Positions 23,915 through 32,453 of a DNA stretch of 64,000 nucleotides are shown in pieces; position 1 is the stretch's first letter; every line of letters starts with the position of its first letter. Location of the stretch: positions 248,001 through 312,000 of the forward strand of contig NZ_JAUSSM010000006.1 of the NCBI RefSeq assembly GCF_030812315.1, written 5' to 3'. A program made the position numbers and the translations under genes. A model generated the notes under the pieces. That model ran no database searches. It had not been told where the DNA came from and saw nothing but the letters and a program-made list of their open reading frames with translations. This DNA comes from Arthrobacter oryzae (GTDB lineage Bacteria > Actinomycetota > Actinomycetes > Actinomycetales > Micrococcaceae).

Positions 23915-24934
23915 TCAGGCGTGCCTGGGCGGGCCGCTGGATTCGCGGGGAATGAGTGTTGGCATGGCCCGGCGTATGTGGGGTTCCTTGCCTGGGTTGA
24001 CGATGAGGTCTATGGCGGTGCCGGCGATCTGGTCGAGGGGGACGCGAACAGAGGACAGGGGGGTGGGGAGCCTCGCCGAGAGCGGTATGTCGTTGTAGCC
24101 GACCAGCGCAAGGCCTGCTCCGACGGTAATGCGGGATCGGTGGGCGGCTGCCATGATCCCCATGGCAATGTTGTCATTCGCGGCGAACACGGCGGTCGGG
24201 CGCTTCCCGGCGCTTTTCGCCAGCAGGGTTTCCCCTGCCGTGAATCCGTTTTCGATGCCGTAGCCAGCGGCGATCAGCCAATCGTCCCGCGCGTCGATCC
24301 TTGCTTCTCCCATCGCACGGCGGGCGCCGGCCAGGCGGGCGATGCCCGTGGACGTGAAGGCGGGGCCGGTGACGACGGCGATGTCGCGGTGGCCCAGGTC
24401 GATGAGGTGGCGGACGGCCAGGTAGCCGCCCACTTCATCGTCCCCCAGGGCCGACGGGCTCTCACCGTCGGTGCGCAGCACCAGGGCGTGGGCCACGCCG
24501 CGTTTCCGCAGCAGCCGGGGGAGCTCGTCGTCGAGCCGGGCCGTGGCCAGGATGAGGCCGTCCACATTCCGGTCGAGGAGTGTTTCCGCCGCGCGGCGTT
24601 CGTCGTCCGGGTCGTCGCCGCTGGTGGCCACCATGGCGAAGTATCCGCGGGCCGCGGCAGCGCGTTCCAGTTCCTCGAACATCAATGCCATCACCGTGTC
24701 GCTCAGGCGTGGCACGAGCACTCCGAGCGTGCGGGTTTCGCCCCTGCGCAGGCTGGAGGCGAAGGAGTTCCTGCGGTATCCGAGCTCCTCGGCGACTTTG
24801 CGGACGTGGACGGCTGCCGCAGACCGGGACGCTGTGCCGCGCTCGTCCAGTGCGCGGCTGGCGGTCGAAAGACTCACCCCGCTGGCGGCCGCGACGTCCC
24901 TCAGGGTGACGGTCGTGCCTGGGGCCGGTTCCAT
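23915..24934 (-). CDS. LacI family transcriptional regulator
   Basis: A 339-residue repressor. The helix-turn-helix TVTLRDVAAASGVSLSTASRALD is followed by a sensor domain (TLGVLVPRLSDTVMALMFEELERA, AVFAANDNIAMGIMAAAHRS, LVGYNDIPLSARLPTPLSSV). Of the possible starts, the ATG at 24934 (MEPAPG) has AGGAGAATGCGC upstream at proper spacing and is chosen. It is divergent from a DapA-family gene, and a near-palindrome at 25029-25054 is the probable operator. Confidence 0.9.
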   Translation of the reverse strand: MEPAPGTTVTLRDVAAASGVSLSTASRALDERGTASRSAAAVHVRKVAEELGYRRNSFASSLRRGETRTLGVLVPRLSDTVMALMFEELERAAAARGYFAMVATSGDDPDDERRAAETLLDRNVDGLILATARLDDELPRLLRKRGVAHALVLRTDGESPSALGDDEVGGYLAVRHLIDLGHRDIAVVTGPAFTSTGIARLAGARRAMGEARIDARDDWLIAAGYGIENGFTAGETLLAKSAGKRPTAVFAANDNIAMGIMAAAHRSRITVGAGLALVGYNDIPLSARLPTPLSSVRVPLDQIAGTAIDLIVNPGKEPHIRRAMPTLIPRESSGPPRHA

Positions 24935-25028
24935 GCGCATTCTCCTGTTCGGGGTGGTCTTAGTAGACACTCTATTTCCTCTTGTTCGGAACTTGCCCCT
25001 TGACAGTGACGTGGGCCACGCCGCAGAA

Positions 25029-25054
25029 TGAAAACGTTCCCGCAAACGTTCTCA
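25029..25054. promoter_or_regulatory. LacI-type operator
   Basis: Inverted repeat TGAAAACGTT-CCCGCA-AACGTTCTCA (9 of 10 arm positions symmetric) about 43 bp upstream of the DapA-family start and 95 bp upstream of the LacI start. Confidence 0.75.
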
Positions 25055-25096
25055 CATTCTAGCGGGACTACCGACCACAAGACAGAGGAAGCTCTC

Positions 25097-26032
25097 ATGA
25101 CCATCGATCTTCGCGGGCTCGTTCCCGCACCTGTAACCCCGTTCAACCGCGACGGCAGCGTCGACGTCGACGCGATCCACCGCCTCGGTGGCTGGCTGGG
25201 CAGCGTTGAGGGCGTCAAGGGCCTCGTGGTCCTGGGCCACGCCGGGGAGGGGACCTTCCTCACCCAGGACGAGCAGGCACTCGTCATTCGTGAGTTCAAG
25301 AACGCCGTCAACGGCGAGATCCCGATCATCGCCGGCATCACCGGCGAGGGCAACACTGTCGCTGCCCTGGAAGCGAAGCGCGCGGTTGACGCAGGCGCCG
25401 AGGCCGGACTCGTCTACCCTTCGCACGGCTGGCTGCGCTTCGGCTACCAGAAGGGTGCCCCGCAGACCCGCTACAAGGAAATCTACGAGACCTCGGGGCT
25501 GCCGCTGATCCTTTTCCAGTACCCGGACGCCACCAAGGCCACCTACGACCTGGAAACCCAGCTTGAGATCGCGGGACAGGAAGGCGTGTTCGCCACCAAG
25601 AACGGTGTCCGGAACATGAAGCGCTGGGACACCGAGATTCCCGTGCTGCGCGCCACCTACCCCGAGCTGCAGATCCTCACCTGCCACGACGAGTACCTGC
25701 TGCACACCATGTTCGACGTCGACGGCGCGCTCGTCGGCTACGGCGGACTCGCCCCCGAACCCCTGGTGGAGCTCATCGCCGCCGGCAAGGCCAAGGACTA
25801 CGCGGCCGCCCGTGCGATCCACGACCGCCTCCTGCCGGTGACCAAGAATGTCTACCACCGCGGGTCCCACATGGAAGGCACCGTGGCATTGAAGGAAGGC
25901 CTCGTCGCCCGCGGCATCCTTGAGCATGCCACGGTCCGGCCTCCGCTGCTTCCCTTGGCCGAAGGAGCCGGCGATGAAATCGCCCTGGCCCTGAAGTCCG
26001 CGAACCTGGGCAGCGTCACCGTTCCCGCCTGA
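25097..26032 (+). CDS. Dihydrodipicolinate synthase (DapA) family aldolase/lyase
   Basis: A 311-residue Schiff-base TIM-barrel enzyme. LVPAPVTPFNRDGSVDVDAI begins the barrel, LVVLGHAGEGTFLTQDE replaces the usual GTTGE block, LILFQYPDATKATYD carries the conserved Tyr, and ATKNGVRNM holds the Schiff-base lysine. The start ATG at 25097 follows GAGGAAGCTCTC. Members include keto-deoxy sugar acid dehydratases and aldolases. The LacI regulator and transporter partner point to a catabolic sugar-acid-type substrate rather than lysine synthesis. The precise reaction is unknown. Confidence 0.88.
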   Translation: MTIDLRGLVPAPVTPFNRDGSVDVDAIHRLGGWLGSVEGVKGLVVLGHAGEGTFLTQDEQALVIREFKNAVNGEIPIIAGITGEGNTVAALEAKRAVDAGAEAGLVYPSHGWLRFGYQKGAPQTRYKEIYETSGLPLILFQYPDATKATYDLETQLEIAGQEGVFATKNGVRNMKRWDTEIPVLRATYPELQILTCHDEYLLHTMFDVDGALVGYGGLAPEPLVELIAAGKAKDYAAARAIHDRLLPVTKNVYHRGSHMEGTVALKEGLVARGILEHATVRPPLLPLAEGAGDEIALALKSANLGSVTVPA

Positions 26033-26062
26033 TCTCCGGATCTCCGGATCTCCGGATCTCTC
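26031..26062 (+). repeat. 8-bp tandem repeat, four copies
   Basis: GATCTCCG three times and then GATCTCTC, starting inside the TGA of the aldolase gene and leading into its terminator hairpin. Confidence 0.8.
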
Positions 26063-26088
26063 AAGGATGGCGGGCAACCGCCATCCTT
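26063..26088 (+). terminator. Hairpin after the aldolase gene
   Basis: Perfect 11-bp arms AAGGATGGCGG and CCGCCATCCTT with a GCAA loop, just upstream of the Nramp-like gene. It has no long T run, so it may be a partial terminator or processing site within an operon. Confidence 0.75.
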
Positions 26089-26160
26089 ATCCAAATGCTT
26101 TATTCTCCAATTAGGTCAACGACGACCCCCAGCACCGCAGCTGGAGAAGGAGGACTCGCA

Positions 26161-27459
26161 ATGCGCGAGCCGAACAAGATCGCCTCTGCAGTAAAGGAAC
26201 AACCTGTGCAGACGGTCACCCCCGACGGCGCATCACATCCGGCGCCACCAGCCAAGCGCCGGACCTTCCTTGGCTACCTGGCCCTCATGGGCCCGGCCTT
26301 TGTGGTGGGAGCCTGGCAATTCGGTCCCGGCAACCTCACCACCGCCGTGCAGGCCGGCAGCCGATACGACTACACCCTTGTCTGGGTTATCGCCGTCTCC
26401 ACCATCCTGATGATCTTCTTCACCGACATGAGCGTCAGGCTCGGCATCTCAACACCCACCTCGCTGATCACCTCGATCAAGGACCACCTGGGCAAATGGG
26501 TGGGCGTCCTGGCCGGATTCGGCGTCTTTGGCATTACGCTCATGTTCTCCGTCGGCAACGCCGTCGGTTCCGGCCTGGGCCTGTCCCTGGTCTTCGGAGG
26601 TTCCCCGGTTCTGTGGACAGTGGTCTGTACAGCCGCCGTCGGGTTCGTCCTGGCCTTCCGCAACGTCTACGGCATCGTCGAAAAAGCCCTGCTCGCCATC
26701 GTCGTCCTCATGGGCATCGCCTTCATCGCAAGTACCGTCGTTGCCCAACCCGACTGGTACCGGTCCATGGAAGGCATGGTCCCGACGCTTCCCCCCGGCA
26801 GCGAGATCCTTATCGTGGCGCTCGTCGGAACCAACTTCTCCATCAACGCCGCCTTCTACACCTCGTACGGCATCAAGGAAAACCGCCGCACCCGCGCCGA
26901 CTACCGCGACATCACGCTCGTCGACACTATCCCGGGCATCGTCGCCCCCGGCATCATGACAGCACTGGTCATTATGGTGGCCGCCGCCGTACTCGGCCAG
27001 ACAGGAGGTGAAGCCACCTCAATCGGCGCCCTCGCATCGATCTTCGCACCTCTGGCAGGACCCGTCGGCTCGATGCTCTTCGCCCTTGGCCTCTCGGGCG
27101 CGGCGTTTTCATCCATGATCGCCAATGCCACCGCCGGCGGCACCATGCTCTCCGACGCCCTTGGCCGCGGGGCCAAGGCAGGGTCACCCACCGCCCGTAT
27201 TTTCACAGGAGTCATCCTGGCCTTCGGACTGGCCATCACCATCTCGTTCCAGGCCTCACCCGTGGGACTCATCGTCATCGCCCAATCCCTGACCGTGCTC
27301 ATCGCCCCGCTACTGGGCGTCCTGTTGTTCATTATGAGCAACAAGGCGGCAGTGATGGGAAGCCTCCGCAACAAGTGGTGGCACAACCTCTTCGCCGCCA
27401 TCGGCCTTATCGCCATCATCGCCTCATCCCTGAGGCTCATCACCACCCTCCTCGGCTAA
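26161..27459 (+). CDS. Nramp-fold transporter lacking the canonical metal-binding motifs
   Basis: A 432-residue membrane protein with about 11 helices in the Nramp order. TM1 should carry DPGN; here it reads WQFGPGNLTTAVQAG, so the metal-binding Asp is Gly. TM6 should carry MPHN-xx-LH; here it reads VGTNFSINAAFYTSYGIKE, with no Met or His. A divalent metal function is therefore doubtful. The start at 26161 follows GGAGAAGGAGGACTCGCA. The gene follows the LacI/DapA-type pair and is probably the importer of the organic substrate. This is inference; nothing in the sequence fixes the ligand. Confidence 0.85.
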   Translation: MREPNKIASAVKEQPVQTVTPDGASHPAPPAKRRTFLGYLALMGPAFVVGAWQFGPGNLTTAVQAGSRYDYTLVWVIAVSTILMIFFTDMSVRLGISTPTSLITSIKDHLGKWVGVLAGFGVFGITLMFSVGNAVGSGLGLSLVFGGSPVLWTVVCTAAVGFVLAFRNVYGIVEKALLAIVVLMGIAFIASTVVAQPDWYRSMEGMVPTLPPGSEILIVALVGTNFSINAAFYTSYGIKENRRTRADYRDITLVDTIPGIVAPGIMTALVIMVAAAVLGQTGGEATSIGALASIFAPLAGPVGSMLFALGLSGAAFSSMIANATAGGTMLSDALGRGAKAGSPTARIFTGVILAFGLAITISFQASPVGLIVIAQSLTVLIAPLLGVLLFIMSNKAAVMGSLRNKWWHNLFAAIGLIAIIASSLRLITTLLG

Positions 27460-27476
27460 AGACTGCCGACCAAAAC

Positions 27477-27514
27477 AGGCAGCGCCCCCGCCCAAACAGG
27501 TGAGGGCGCTGCCT
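27477..27514 (+). terminator. Terminator of the Nramp-like gene
   Basis: Perfect 11-bp arms AGGCAGCGCCC (27477-27487) and GGGCGCTGCCT (27504-27514), 16-nt loop, followed by TACGG. Confidence 0.8.
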
Positions 27515-27696
27515 TACGGTTCCGTTCAATCGGAGCCCCGCCTGGCTGTTCTAACGACCGTTGTCAGTTCGCGGGGAGTGGCCTAGACTCAGCCCACAAC
27601 CCCAGTCGGGGAGAACTCCAGAACCCTTCACTCATCCGATGTTCTGGGCGTGCGGATAGGTTCGTGTTCTGGGCAGAAGCAGAACGGGAGTCAGCC

Positions 27697-28017
27697 ATGA
27701 CCAAGTATTTTTTCCAAGCAAACTACGTGGGCCAGGGCATCAAAGGCCTGATGGAGGAGGGCGGGTCCAAGCGTCGGGACGCTGTCGTCAAGGCCTTGGA
27801 ATCCGTTGGGGGATCACTGGAATGCATCTACTACGCGTTCGGCGAGACGGACGTCCTGGGGGTCTTCGAAATCCCCGATCAGCCCAGCGCTGTGGCCCTT
27901 TCCCTGATGATCAATTCCACCGGCGCCGTGAATCTGCACCTCACTCCGCTCATGACGCCTGAGGATATTGATGCAGCAGTGGGCAAGACACCTGCGTACC
28001 GGGCACCCGGGCAGTAG
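27697..28017 (+). CDS. GYD domain protein
   Basis: A 106-residue protein starting MTKYFFQANYVGQGIKGLMEEGG. It matches the small GYD domain: YVGQGIKGL, then SVGGSLECIYYAFGETDVLGVFEIPD. The conserved DVLG segment corresponds to the name-giving GYD-type turn of the family. The ATG at 27697 is chosen over the longer frame from 27664. Function of the family is unknown. Confidence 0.85.
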   Translation: MTKYFFQANYVGQGIKGLMEEGGSKRRDAVVKALESVGGSLECIYYAFGETDVLGVFEIPDQPSAVALSLMINSTGAVNLHLTPLMTPEDIDAAVGKTPAYRAPGQ

Positions 28018-28241
28018 CAGGCCGTCCGAGCAAGGTTGAACCAGCCGGCGCACCGCACCCATGCCGCCGACGGGAAGAGAGGGTTGTGCGGCGGCCCGCG
28101 AAGGGCTCCATGATATTCGACGGGCCGCCTGCCACAGGATGCGCCCACATCGTTGTGCCCGCGCGACCGGTGGTGCTTCCAACCTAACTTCAGGCCGACA
28201 CGGCATACGAGGGCCTTTAGGCCTTACTTCGGTGGATGCGG

Positions 28242-28496
28242 TCAGGCAGTCGCCGGGTAGCTGGCCAGGATGTAGTCTGCGGCGGCCGGTCCTGTCATCC
28301 GCCGCCGGCTATTGTGCAGGTCGATGCCATGGTGCCGCATGGCTGTCCGGAAGGTGATGTCGCCTACCGGTGTGATGCTGTGCAACAGGCACCAGCTTGT
28401 GTACAGGCCGTAAAGACAATCCGGTCCCAAAGGGCAGTGAGTTTCATCCGGAACGGTGGCATCGAGGAGGAATCGTTCGAAGTGCGAGGTGGCCAT
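28242..28496 (-). CDS. Small protein resembling a primase C-terminal helix-turn-helix
   Basis: An 84-residue protein. LYGLYTSWCLLHSITPVGDITFRTAMRHHGIDLHNSRRRM recalls the winged-helix at the end of phage/plasmid D5-type primases, which is normally fused to a helicase. Here it stands alone with no primase, integrase or replication gene nearby. Conserved stand-alone versions may exist in Arthrobacter; this could not be checked. It may be a DNA-binding protein. Confidence 0.6.
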   Translation of the reverse strand: MATSHFERFLLDATVPDETHCPLGPDCLYGLYTSWCLLHSITPVGDITFRTAMRHHGIDLHNSRRRMTGPAAADYILASYPATA

Positions 28497-28732
28497 GAGT
28501 GGGCTCTTTCCGCAGGTGCATCAATGTGCCACCGTTCGGCTACAGCGGCTCTCTTTGCCGCCGTGCACCCGGCGCCAAAGGCCCCCATCCAGAGAGATGT
28601 GGGACTGCTTAAAATTTACGGAGTCCGGTCCCCACTGTCCAGACCGCGGGCGGCGCGACCCCTCCGTCTTGATGGATCGCCGCCCACGAGATCTGCCGCC
28701 GGGTTACTGCGCTATATCAGGTGGGGAAGGGC

Positions 28733-29491
28733 TCAGATCCACTTCGGGGCGGCAGGAACCGTGCCGCTGGTGGCTGCCGTGCGGTGCCCGGTGGCGGTGA
28801 CGCCTTGGGTGCCGCGGCCGGCGGACCATTCGACGACGGCGGCCAGGGGTCCGGTTACTACGGTGGGGAAGTCCGACGTCGTGTCCCCGAACGTGAGACC
28901 GCGGTCAGTCACTTTTACCACCAGGTCCTTATCGGTGCCGCGGGTCTTCCAGGCGCCGGTGATGTCTGTGAGGAGCCCTTCCAGTACGGGTTCCGGGATG
29001 TCGCTGAAGGTGGCGCCGTTGGCCAGGTCGACGGCGTGCATCCAGACTTCGCGGGTGCGCATCCAGACCGTTTCCTCAGCCGGGACGGTCCGGCCCTGGG
29101 CCGTTTTGACCTTGTGGTGCCAGGCGTCTTCCGGCAGGTCGCGCCATTCGACGTTCAGGTGCACCGCAGAGTGGTCGAAAAGGTGCCGCAACGCTATCGG
29201 CGAGAGCGTGGCACCGAACTCGATCTCGTGGTTCCGGGCCTCCGGGGAGGCATACATCGGTGTCTCCACCCCGGTGGCCGCCCACTCAACCAGCCGCGCG
29301 ATGGCCCGGGCGTTGTAGCCGATGTGCGCGGTGAGGTGTCGGCGGGTCCAGCCCGGCAGGAGCGAATCGCCGTCGAGGTCCGCGTCGGAGAGTTCGTTGA
29401 GTTTGCGGGCGAAGAACGCGGTGCCCCGGCGCGCCTGCAGCAGTCCCTGCAGGAGCGCCGGGTCCGTGGTCCGGTCGGTGCGGGCGATCAT
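28733..29491 (-). CDS. Mycothiol-dependent maleylpyruvate isomerase
   Basis: A 252-residue DinB-fold enzyme. The N-terminal DPALLQGLLQARRGTAFFARKLNELSDADLDGDSLLPGWTRRHLTAHIGYNA carries the first metal-type His (HLTAH), and HLFDHSAVHLNVEWRDL and VWMRTREVWMHAVDL the others. It isomerises maleylpyruvate to fumarylpyruvate in the gentisate route, using mycothiol in actinobacteria. The ATG shares one base with the upstream hydrolase stop. It is the last gene of the 3-hydroxybenzoate operon. Confidence 0.92.
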   Translation of the reverse strand: MIARTDRTTDPALLQGLLQARRGTAFFARKLNELSDADLDGDSLLPGWTRRHLTAHIGYNARAIARLVEWAATGVETPMYASPEARNHEIEFGATLSPIALRHLFDHSAVHLNVEWRDLPEDAWHHKVKTAQGRTVPAEETVWMRTREVWMHAVDLANGATFSDIPEPVLEGLLTDITGAWKTRGTDKDLVVKVTDRGLTFGDTTSDFPTVVTGPLAAVVEWSAGRGTQGVTATGHRTAATSGTVPAAPKWI

Positions 29492-30324
29492 CAGGCTTCC
29501 TTGATGACGCGGTTCCGCAGCTGGCCCAGGCCCTCGATGGTGGTGACCAGGACCTGGCCTTCCTGCAGGTAGCGCTTGGGGTCCTGGGCGTGGCCCACCC
29601 CGCCCGGGGTGCCGGTGGCGATCACATCTCCGGGGTTCAGCGTGATGATGGTGGAGATATAGGAGACCAGGAACTCCGGGGTGAAGACGACGTCGTTGGT
29701 GGGGGTGCTCTGCTGGATCTCGCCGTCCACGGCGGTGGTCATGAGGCCGCCGCTGAACTCGTCCCTGGTAACCAGGGCGGGTCCGAACGGGGTGGACTTC
29801 TCCCAGGTCTTGCCCTGCAGCCACTGGATGGTGCGGAACTGGTAGTCGCGCATGGACACGTCGTTGAGCACGGAGTACCCGGCGATGTGCCCGGCGGCGT
29901 CGGCTTCGCTGATCCGGCGGCCCTTCTTCCCGATCACGACGGCGAGTTCGGACTCCCAGTCGACCGTATCGGATTCCTGCGGCAGGGCCAGATCATCGTT
30001 CGGCCCGATCAGGGACTCCTGGTACTTCGCGAACAGGGTGGGGTACTCGGGGACTTCCCGGCCCATTTCGTTGATGTGGTTGCGGTAGTTGTGGCCCACG
30101 CAGATGATCTTGCCCGGGAAGGGCACGACGGCGGCGAGGTCCGCGCCGTCGTACGGGTGCGTTGCGCCGTTGGCGGCGGCGGCGATGGACTCCCAGCCTT
30201 CGGTGCGGAGGAGTGCGCCGACGTCGGCGAAGCCGTCGATTTCGGTCAGGGTGTCGCCGTCCTGGCGGACAGCCACGGTGTTCTGGCCGGTGCCGGTGCC
30301 GGTGCGGAGGGTGAGGAGTCTCAT
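29491..30324 (-). CDS. Fumarylpyruvate hydrolase (FAH family)
   Basis: A 277-residue fumarylacetoacetate-hydrolase-fold protein. IICVGHNYRNHINEMGREVPEYPTLFAKY and VDWESELAVVIGKKGRRI are its core blocks, with metal-type acidic residues (ESELAVVIG; NDVSMRDYQFR). LNPGDVIATGTPGGVG is the signature end region. It cleaves fumarylpyruvate to fumarate and pyruvate, the final step of gentisate breakdown. The start shares one base with the gentisate dioxygenase stop, so the genes are translationally coupled. Confidence 0.93.
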   Translation of the reverse strand: MRLLTLRTGTGTGQNTVAVRQDGDTLTEIDGFADVGALLRTEGWESIAAAANGATHPYDGADLAAVVPFPGKIICVGHNYRNHINEMGREVPEYPTLFAKYQESLIGPNDDLALPQESDTVDWESELAVVIGKKGRRISEADAAGHIAGYSVLNDVSMRDYQFRTIQWLQGKTWEKSTPFGPALVTRDEFSGGLMTTAVDGEIQQSTPTNDVVFTPEFLVSYISTIITLNPGDVIATGTPGGVGHAQDPKRYLQEGQVLVTTIEGLGQLRNRVIKEA

Positions 30325-31454
30325 TACTTGTTGCGTCCTTCGGTGTAGGTGCGGTTGAAGTTCAGCCGTTCGAAAATGGGGGCATCGCTGAACCGGAAGA
30401 GGTCAAACTGGCTCTCGGCCTGCAGGGACCATTCCTGCCAGGACGGGACGACGAAGAGGTCGCCCTTGGCGAGGGTCCTGGTTTCGCCGTTCAGGATCAC
30501 GGTGCCGGTGCCTTCGAAGACCTGCCAGACGCTGGAGCCGACCTCACGGACGGCTTCGGTGGTGGCGCCGGCGCGGAGGCGGTGGAACTCGGCCCGGATG
30601 GTGGGCATCACGTCCCCGCCGGTGGTGGGGTTCGAGTAACGGATCGCGGCGTGGCCCTGGGAGACGGTGGCCGGGTGGCCCTCGTCCTCGAGCAAAAGCT
30701 GCTCGGCCAAGGCACGGTCGGTGTGTTCCCAGCGGTAGGCGGCGATCGGGGAGTTGGTGGTGTCATCCAGCCCCGAGAGCGGGCGCAGGCCCGGGTGGGC
30801 CCAGAGCCGTTCGGAGCGTGAGATGTCCGGGGTGGCCTCGTCCGTGACGCGTTCGGCGCCGAACTCGAAGAACCCGGCGTCGGCGTAATGCACGAACGGG
30901 ATGTCCAGGCCGTCGATCCAGGCCATCGGCTCATCGGTGTCGTTGTGGTGGCCGTGGAAGTTCCAGCCCGGCGTCAGCAGGAAGTCCCCGCGGCGCATCG
31001 CCACCGGGTCCCCGTTCACCACGGTCCAGACGCCTTCGCCCTCGACCACGAAGCGGAAGGCGTTCTGGGAGTGGCGGTGTTCGGGCGCCGTTTCGCGGGC
31101 ACCCAGGTACTGGATCGCCGCCCACAACGTCGGCGTCGCATACGGGGTACCAGCCAGGCCGGGGTTGGCGAGGGCTATGGCCCGCCGCTCGCCACCCCGG
31201 CCCACCGGAACCAGGTCACCGGCACGCGCGGCCAGCGGGTACAGATCGCTCCAACGCCAGACATGCGGCACGGCCTTCGGCGACGGGACCATCGGCATCA
31301 GATCGCCGATCTCCGTCCACAACGGAATCAGGTTCTCTTTGTCAAAGTCCTTGTACAGCTGCTCCAGCTGGGCAGCCTCTTCCGGAGTCGGCTCCGGCAA
31401 CGCGTGGCTGACGGCCACAGATTCATGGGTCGTGTTCTCGGCGCTGATGGACAC
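30324..31454 (-). CDS. Gentisate 1,2-dioxygenase
   Basis: A 376-residue bicupin ring-cleavage enzyme. The first cupin carries the Fe(II) ligands in APEHRHSQNAFRFVVEGEG, with a further His in GWNFHGHHNDTDEPMAWIDGLDIPF. The C-terminal cupin ends with VFEGTGTVILNGETRTLAKG and VPSWQEW. It opens gentisate to maleylpyruvate. It is the first structural gene of the minus-strand set and coupled to the hydrolase. Its upstream region has the operator at 31531-31547. Confidence 0.94.
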   Translation of the reverse strand: MSISAENTTHESVAVSHALPEPTPEEAAQLEQLYKDFDKENLIPLWTEIGDLMPMVPSPKAVPHVWRWSDLYPLAARAGDLVPVGRGGERRAIALANPGLAGTPYATPTLWAAIQYLGARETAPEHRHSQNAFRFVVEGEGVWTVVNGDPVAMRRGDFLLTPGWNFHGHHNDTDEPMAWIDGLDIPFVHYADAGFFEFGAERVTDEATPDISRSERLWAHPGLRPLSGLDDTTNSPIAAYRWEHTDRALAEQLLLEDEGHPATVSQGHAAIRYSNPTTGGDVMPTIRAEFHRLRAGATTEAVREVGSSVWQVFEGTGTVILNGETRTLAKGDLFVVPSWQEWSLQAESQFDLFRFSDAPIFERLNFNRTYTEGRNK

Positions 31455-31530
31455 GTTGGCCTCCTCGATAGGTCCGAACAGTTTTTGGCGTAGTTCGACC
31501 CTACGGATGTGCGCGTGTGAGCCCCAGCAT

Positions 31531-31547
31531 ATTCTGCTGGGCAGAAT
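31531..31547. promoter_or_regulatory. IclR-type operator, gentisate dioxygenase side
   Basis: Perfect 17-bp inverted repeat ATTCTGC-TGG-GCAGAAT, 77 bp upstream of the gentisate dioxygenase start. Its core TTCTG-N5-CAGAA also occurs at 32398-32412. Confidence 0.82.
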
Positions 31548-31586
31548 TACCCCTGACGGCGGACCCCGCCCCCGGTGGTGTGGGGT

Positions 31587-32405
31587 TCAGTCCGGCTCGG
31601 CCGGGTTGGCCGCGATGTCGATCTCCAGCTGCCGGCAGGTCTCGCGCAGGGCGGCGACCAAACCGTCGTCGAACACCCTCCGGAACCGCGTGGCAGGCGT
31701 GGCAACGCTGAGTGCCCCCACTACCGTGCCGTGGCGGTTGTGCAGCGCGATGCCCAGTGCGCTCACGCCCTCCTCGGTGCCCTCGAAGTTGGCCGCGAAG
31801 CCGTTGTTCCTGATGGCCTCGAGTTCGCGGCTGAAGGCGGGGTACTCGGTGTCCGGGATGGTGTCGCCGCCGATTTCTGCGTTGTGGCTGCGGAACAATT
31901 GCTCGATCATTGGGGGTTCCAGTTCGGCGAGCATGGCCTTGCCTCCGGAGGTCCTGTTGGCCGGCATCACCGTCCCTTGCCGGTCGCCCACCCGCAACAC
32001 GTTGTCCCCTTCCACGGTGGCCAGGAACCGCACCTTCGTGCCCACCCGGACCATGAGGTTGACGGTCTCGTTGAGTTGCGCGGACAGCAGTTCCATGTGC
32101 GGCTGCGCGAGCGAGCGGAGCAGCCTGGTCCAGCTCAGCCCGGCCGGCCCGACCCCCACTGCCGGACCGGGCACATAACGGCGGTTTTCATCCTGTACGG
32201 CGAACCCCCGGTAGACCAGCATCGCCAGGAGCCGGTGGGCGGTGGATGGAGCCACGCCCAGCTCCTCGGCGGCGTCCTTGAGCCGCAGTGCCCCGCCGTC
32301 CCGGAGCAGCTGCAGGAGCTGCAGCGCGTTGTCAACTGCCTCGATCGAATAGGCGGGCCGCTTTTGCACGGGCTTTCGGGACTGCGATGCCGGCTTCTTC
32401 TGCAC
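31587..32405 (-). CDS. IclR family regulator of the 3-hydroxybenzoate cluster
   Basis: A 272-residue IclR regulator. The helix-turn-helix (YSIEAVDNALQLLQLLRDGGALRLKDAAEELGVAPSTAHRLLAMLVYRGFAVQDE) is followed by an IclR effector domain (VGPAGLSWTRLL, VLRVGDRQGTVMPANRTSGGKAMLAEL, ALGIALHNRHGTVVGALSVATP). The start GTG at 32403-32405 lies inside the second operator copy, so autoregulation is likely. It is divergent from the MFS importer, and upstream of, and parallel to, the dioxygenase operon. Confidence 0.92.
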   Translation of the reverse strand: MQKKPASQSRKPVQKRPAYSIEAVDNALQLLQLLRDGGALRLKDAAEELGVAPSTAHRLLAMLVYRGFAVQDENRRYVPGPAVGVGPAGLSWTRLLRSLAQPHMELLSAQLNETVNLMVRVGTKVRFLATVEGDNVLRVGDRQGTVMPANRTSGGKAMLAELEPPMIEQLFRSHNAEIGGDTIPDTEYPAFSRELEAIRNNGFAANFEGTEEGVSALGIALHNRHGTVVGALSVATPATRFRRVFDDGLVAALRETCRQLEIDIAANPAEPD

Positions 32406-32412
32406 AACAGAA
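32398..32412. promoter_or_regulatory. IclR-type operator, MFS/IclR side
   Basis: Inverted repeat TTCTG-CACAA-CAGAA, overlapping the IclR GTG start and 42 bp upstream of the MFS start. Same arms and spacer as the site at 31532-31546. Confidence 0.8.
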
Positions 32413-32453
32413 TTGTATGGTGCTTCGCCCGGCGTTCACCTGAAAGTGGTGGG

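Noticed and set aside
26031..26062. 8-bp repeat as a CRISPR-like array
   Set aside because: Units are contiguous without spacers; it is a simple tandem repeat.
28018..28241. Possible gene in the gap after the GYD gene
   Set aside because: Both strands give only low-complexity or mixed frames without ribosome sites; nothing is supported here.
31575..32453. Long N-terminal extension of the MFS frame over the IclR gene
   Set aside because: The extension is antisense to IclR and not transporter-like. The ATG at 32454 begins the normal TM1 region.
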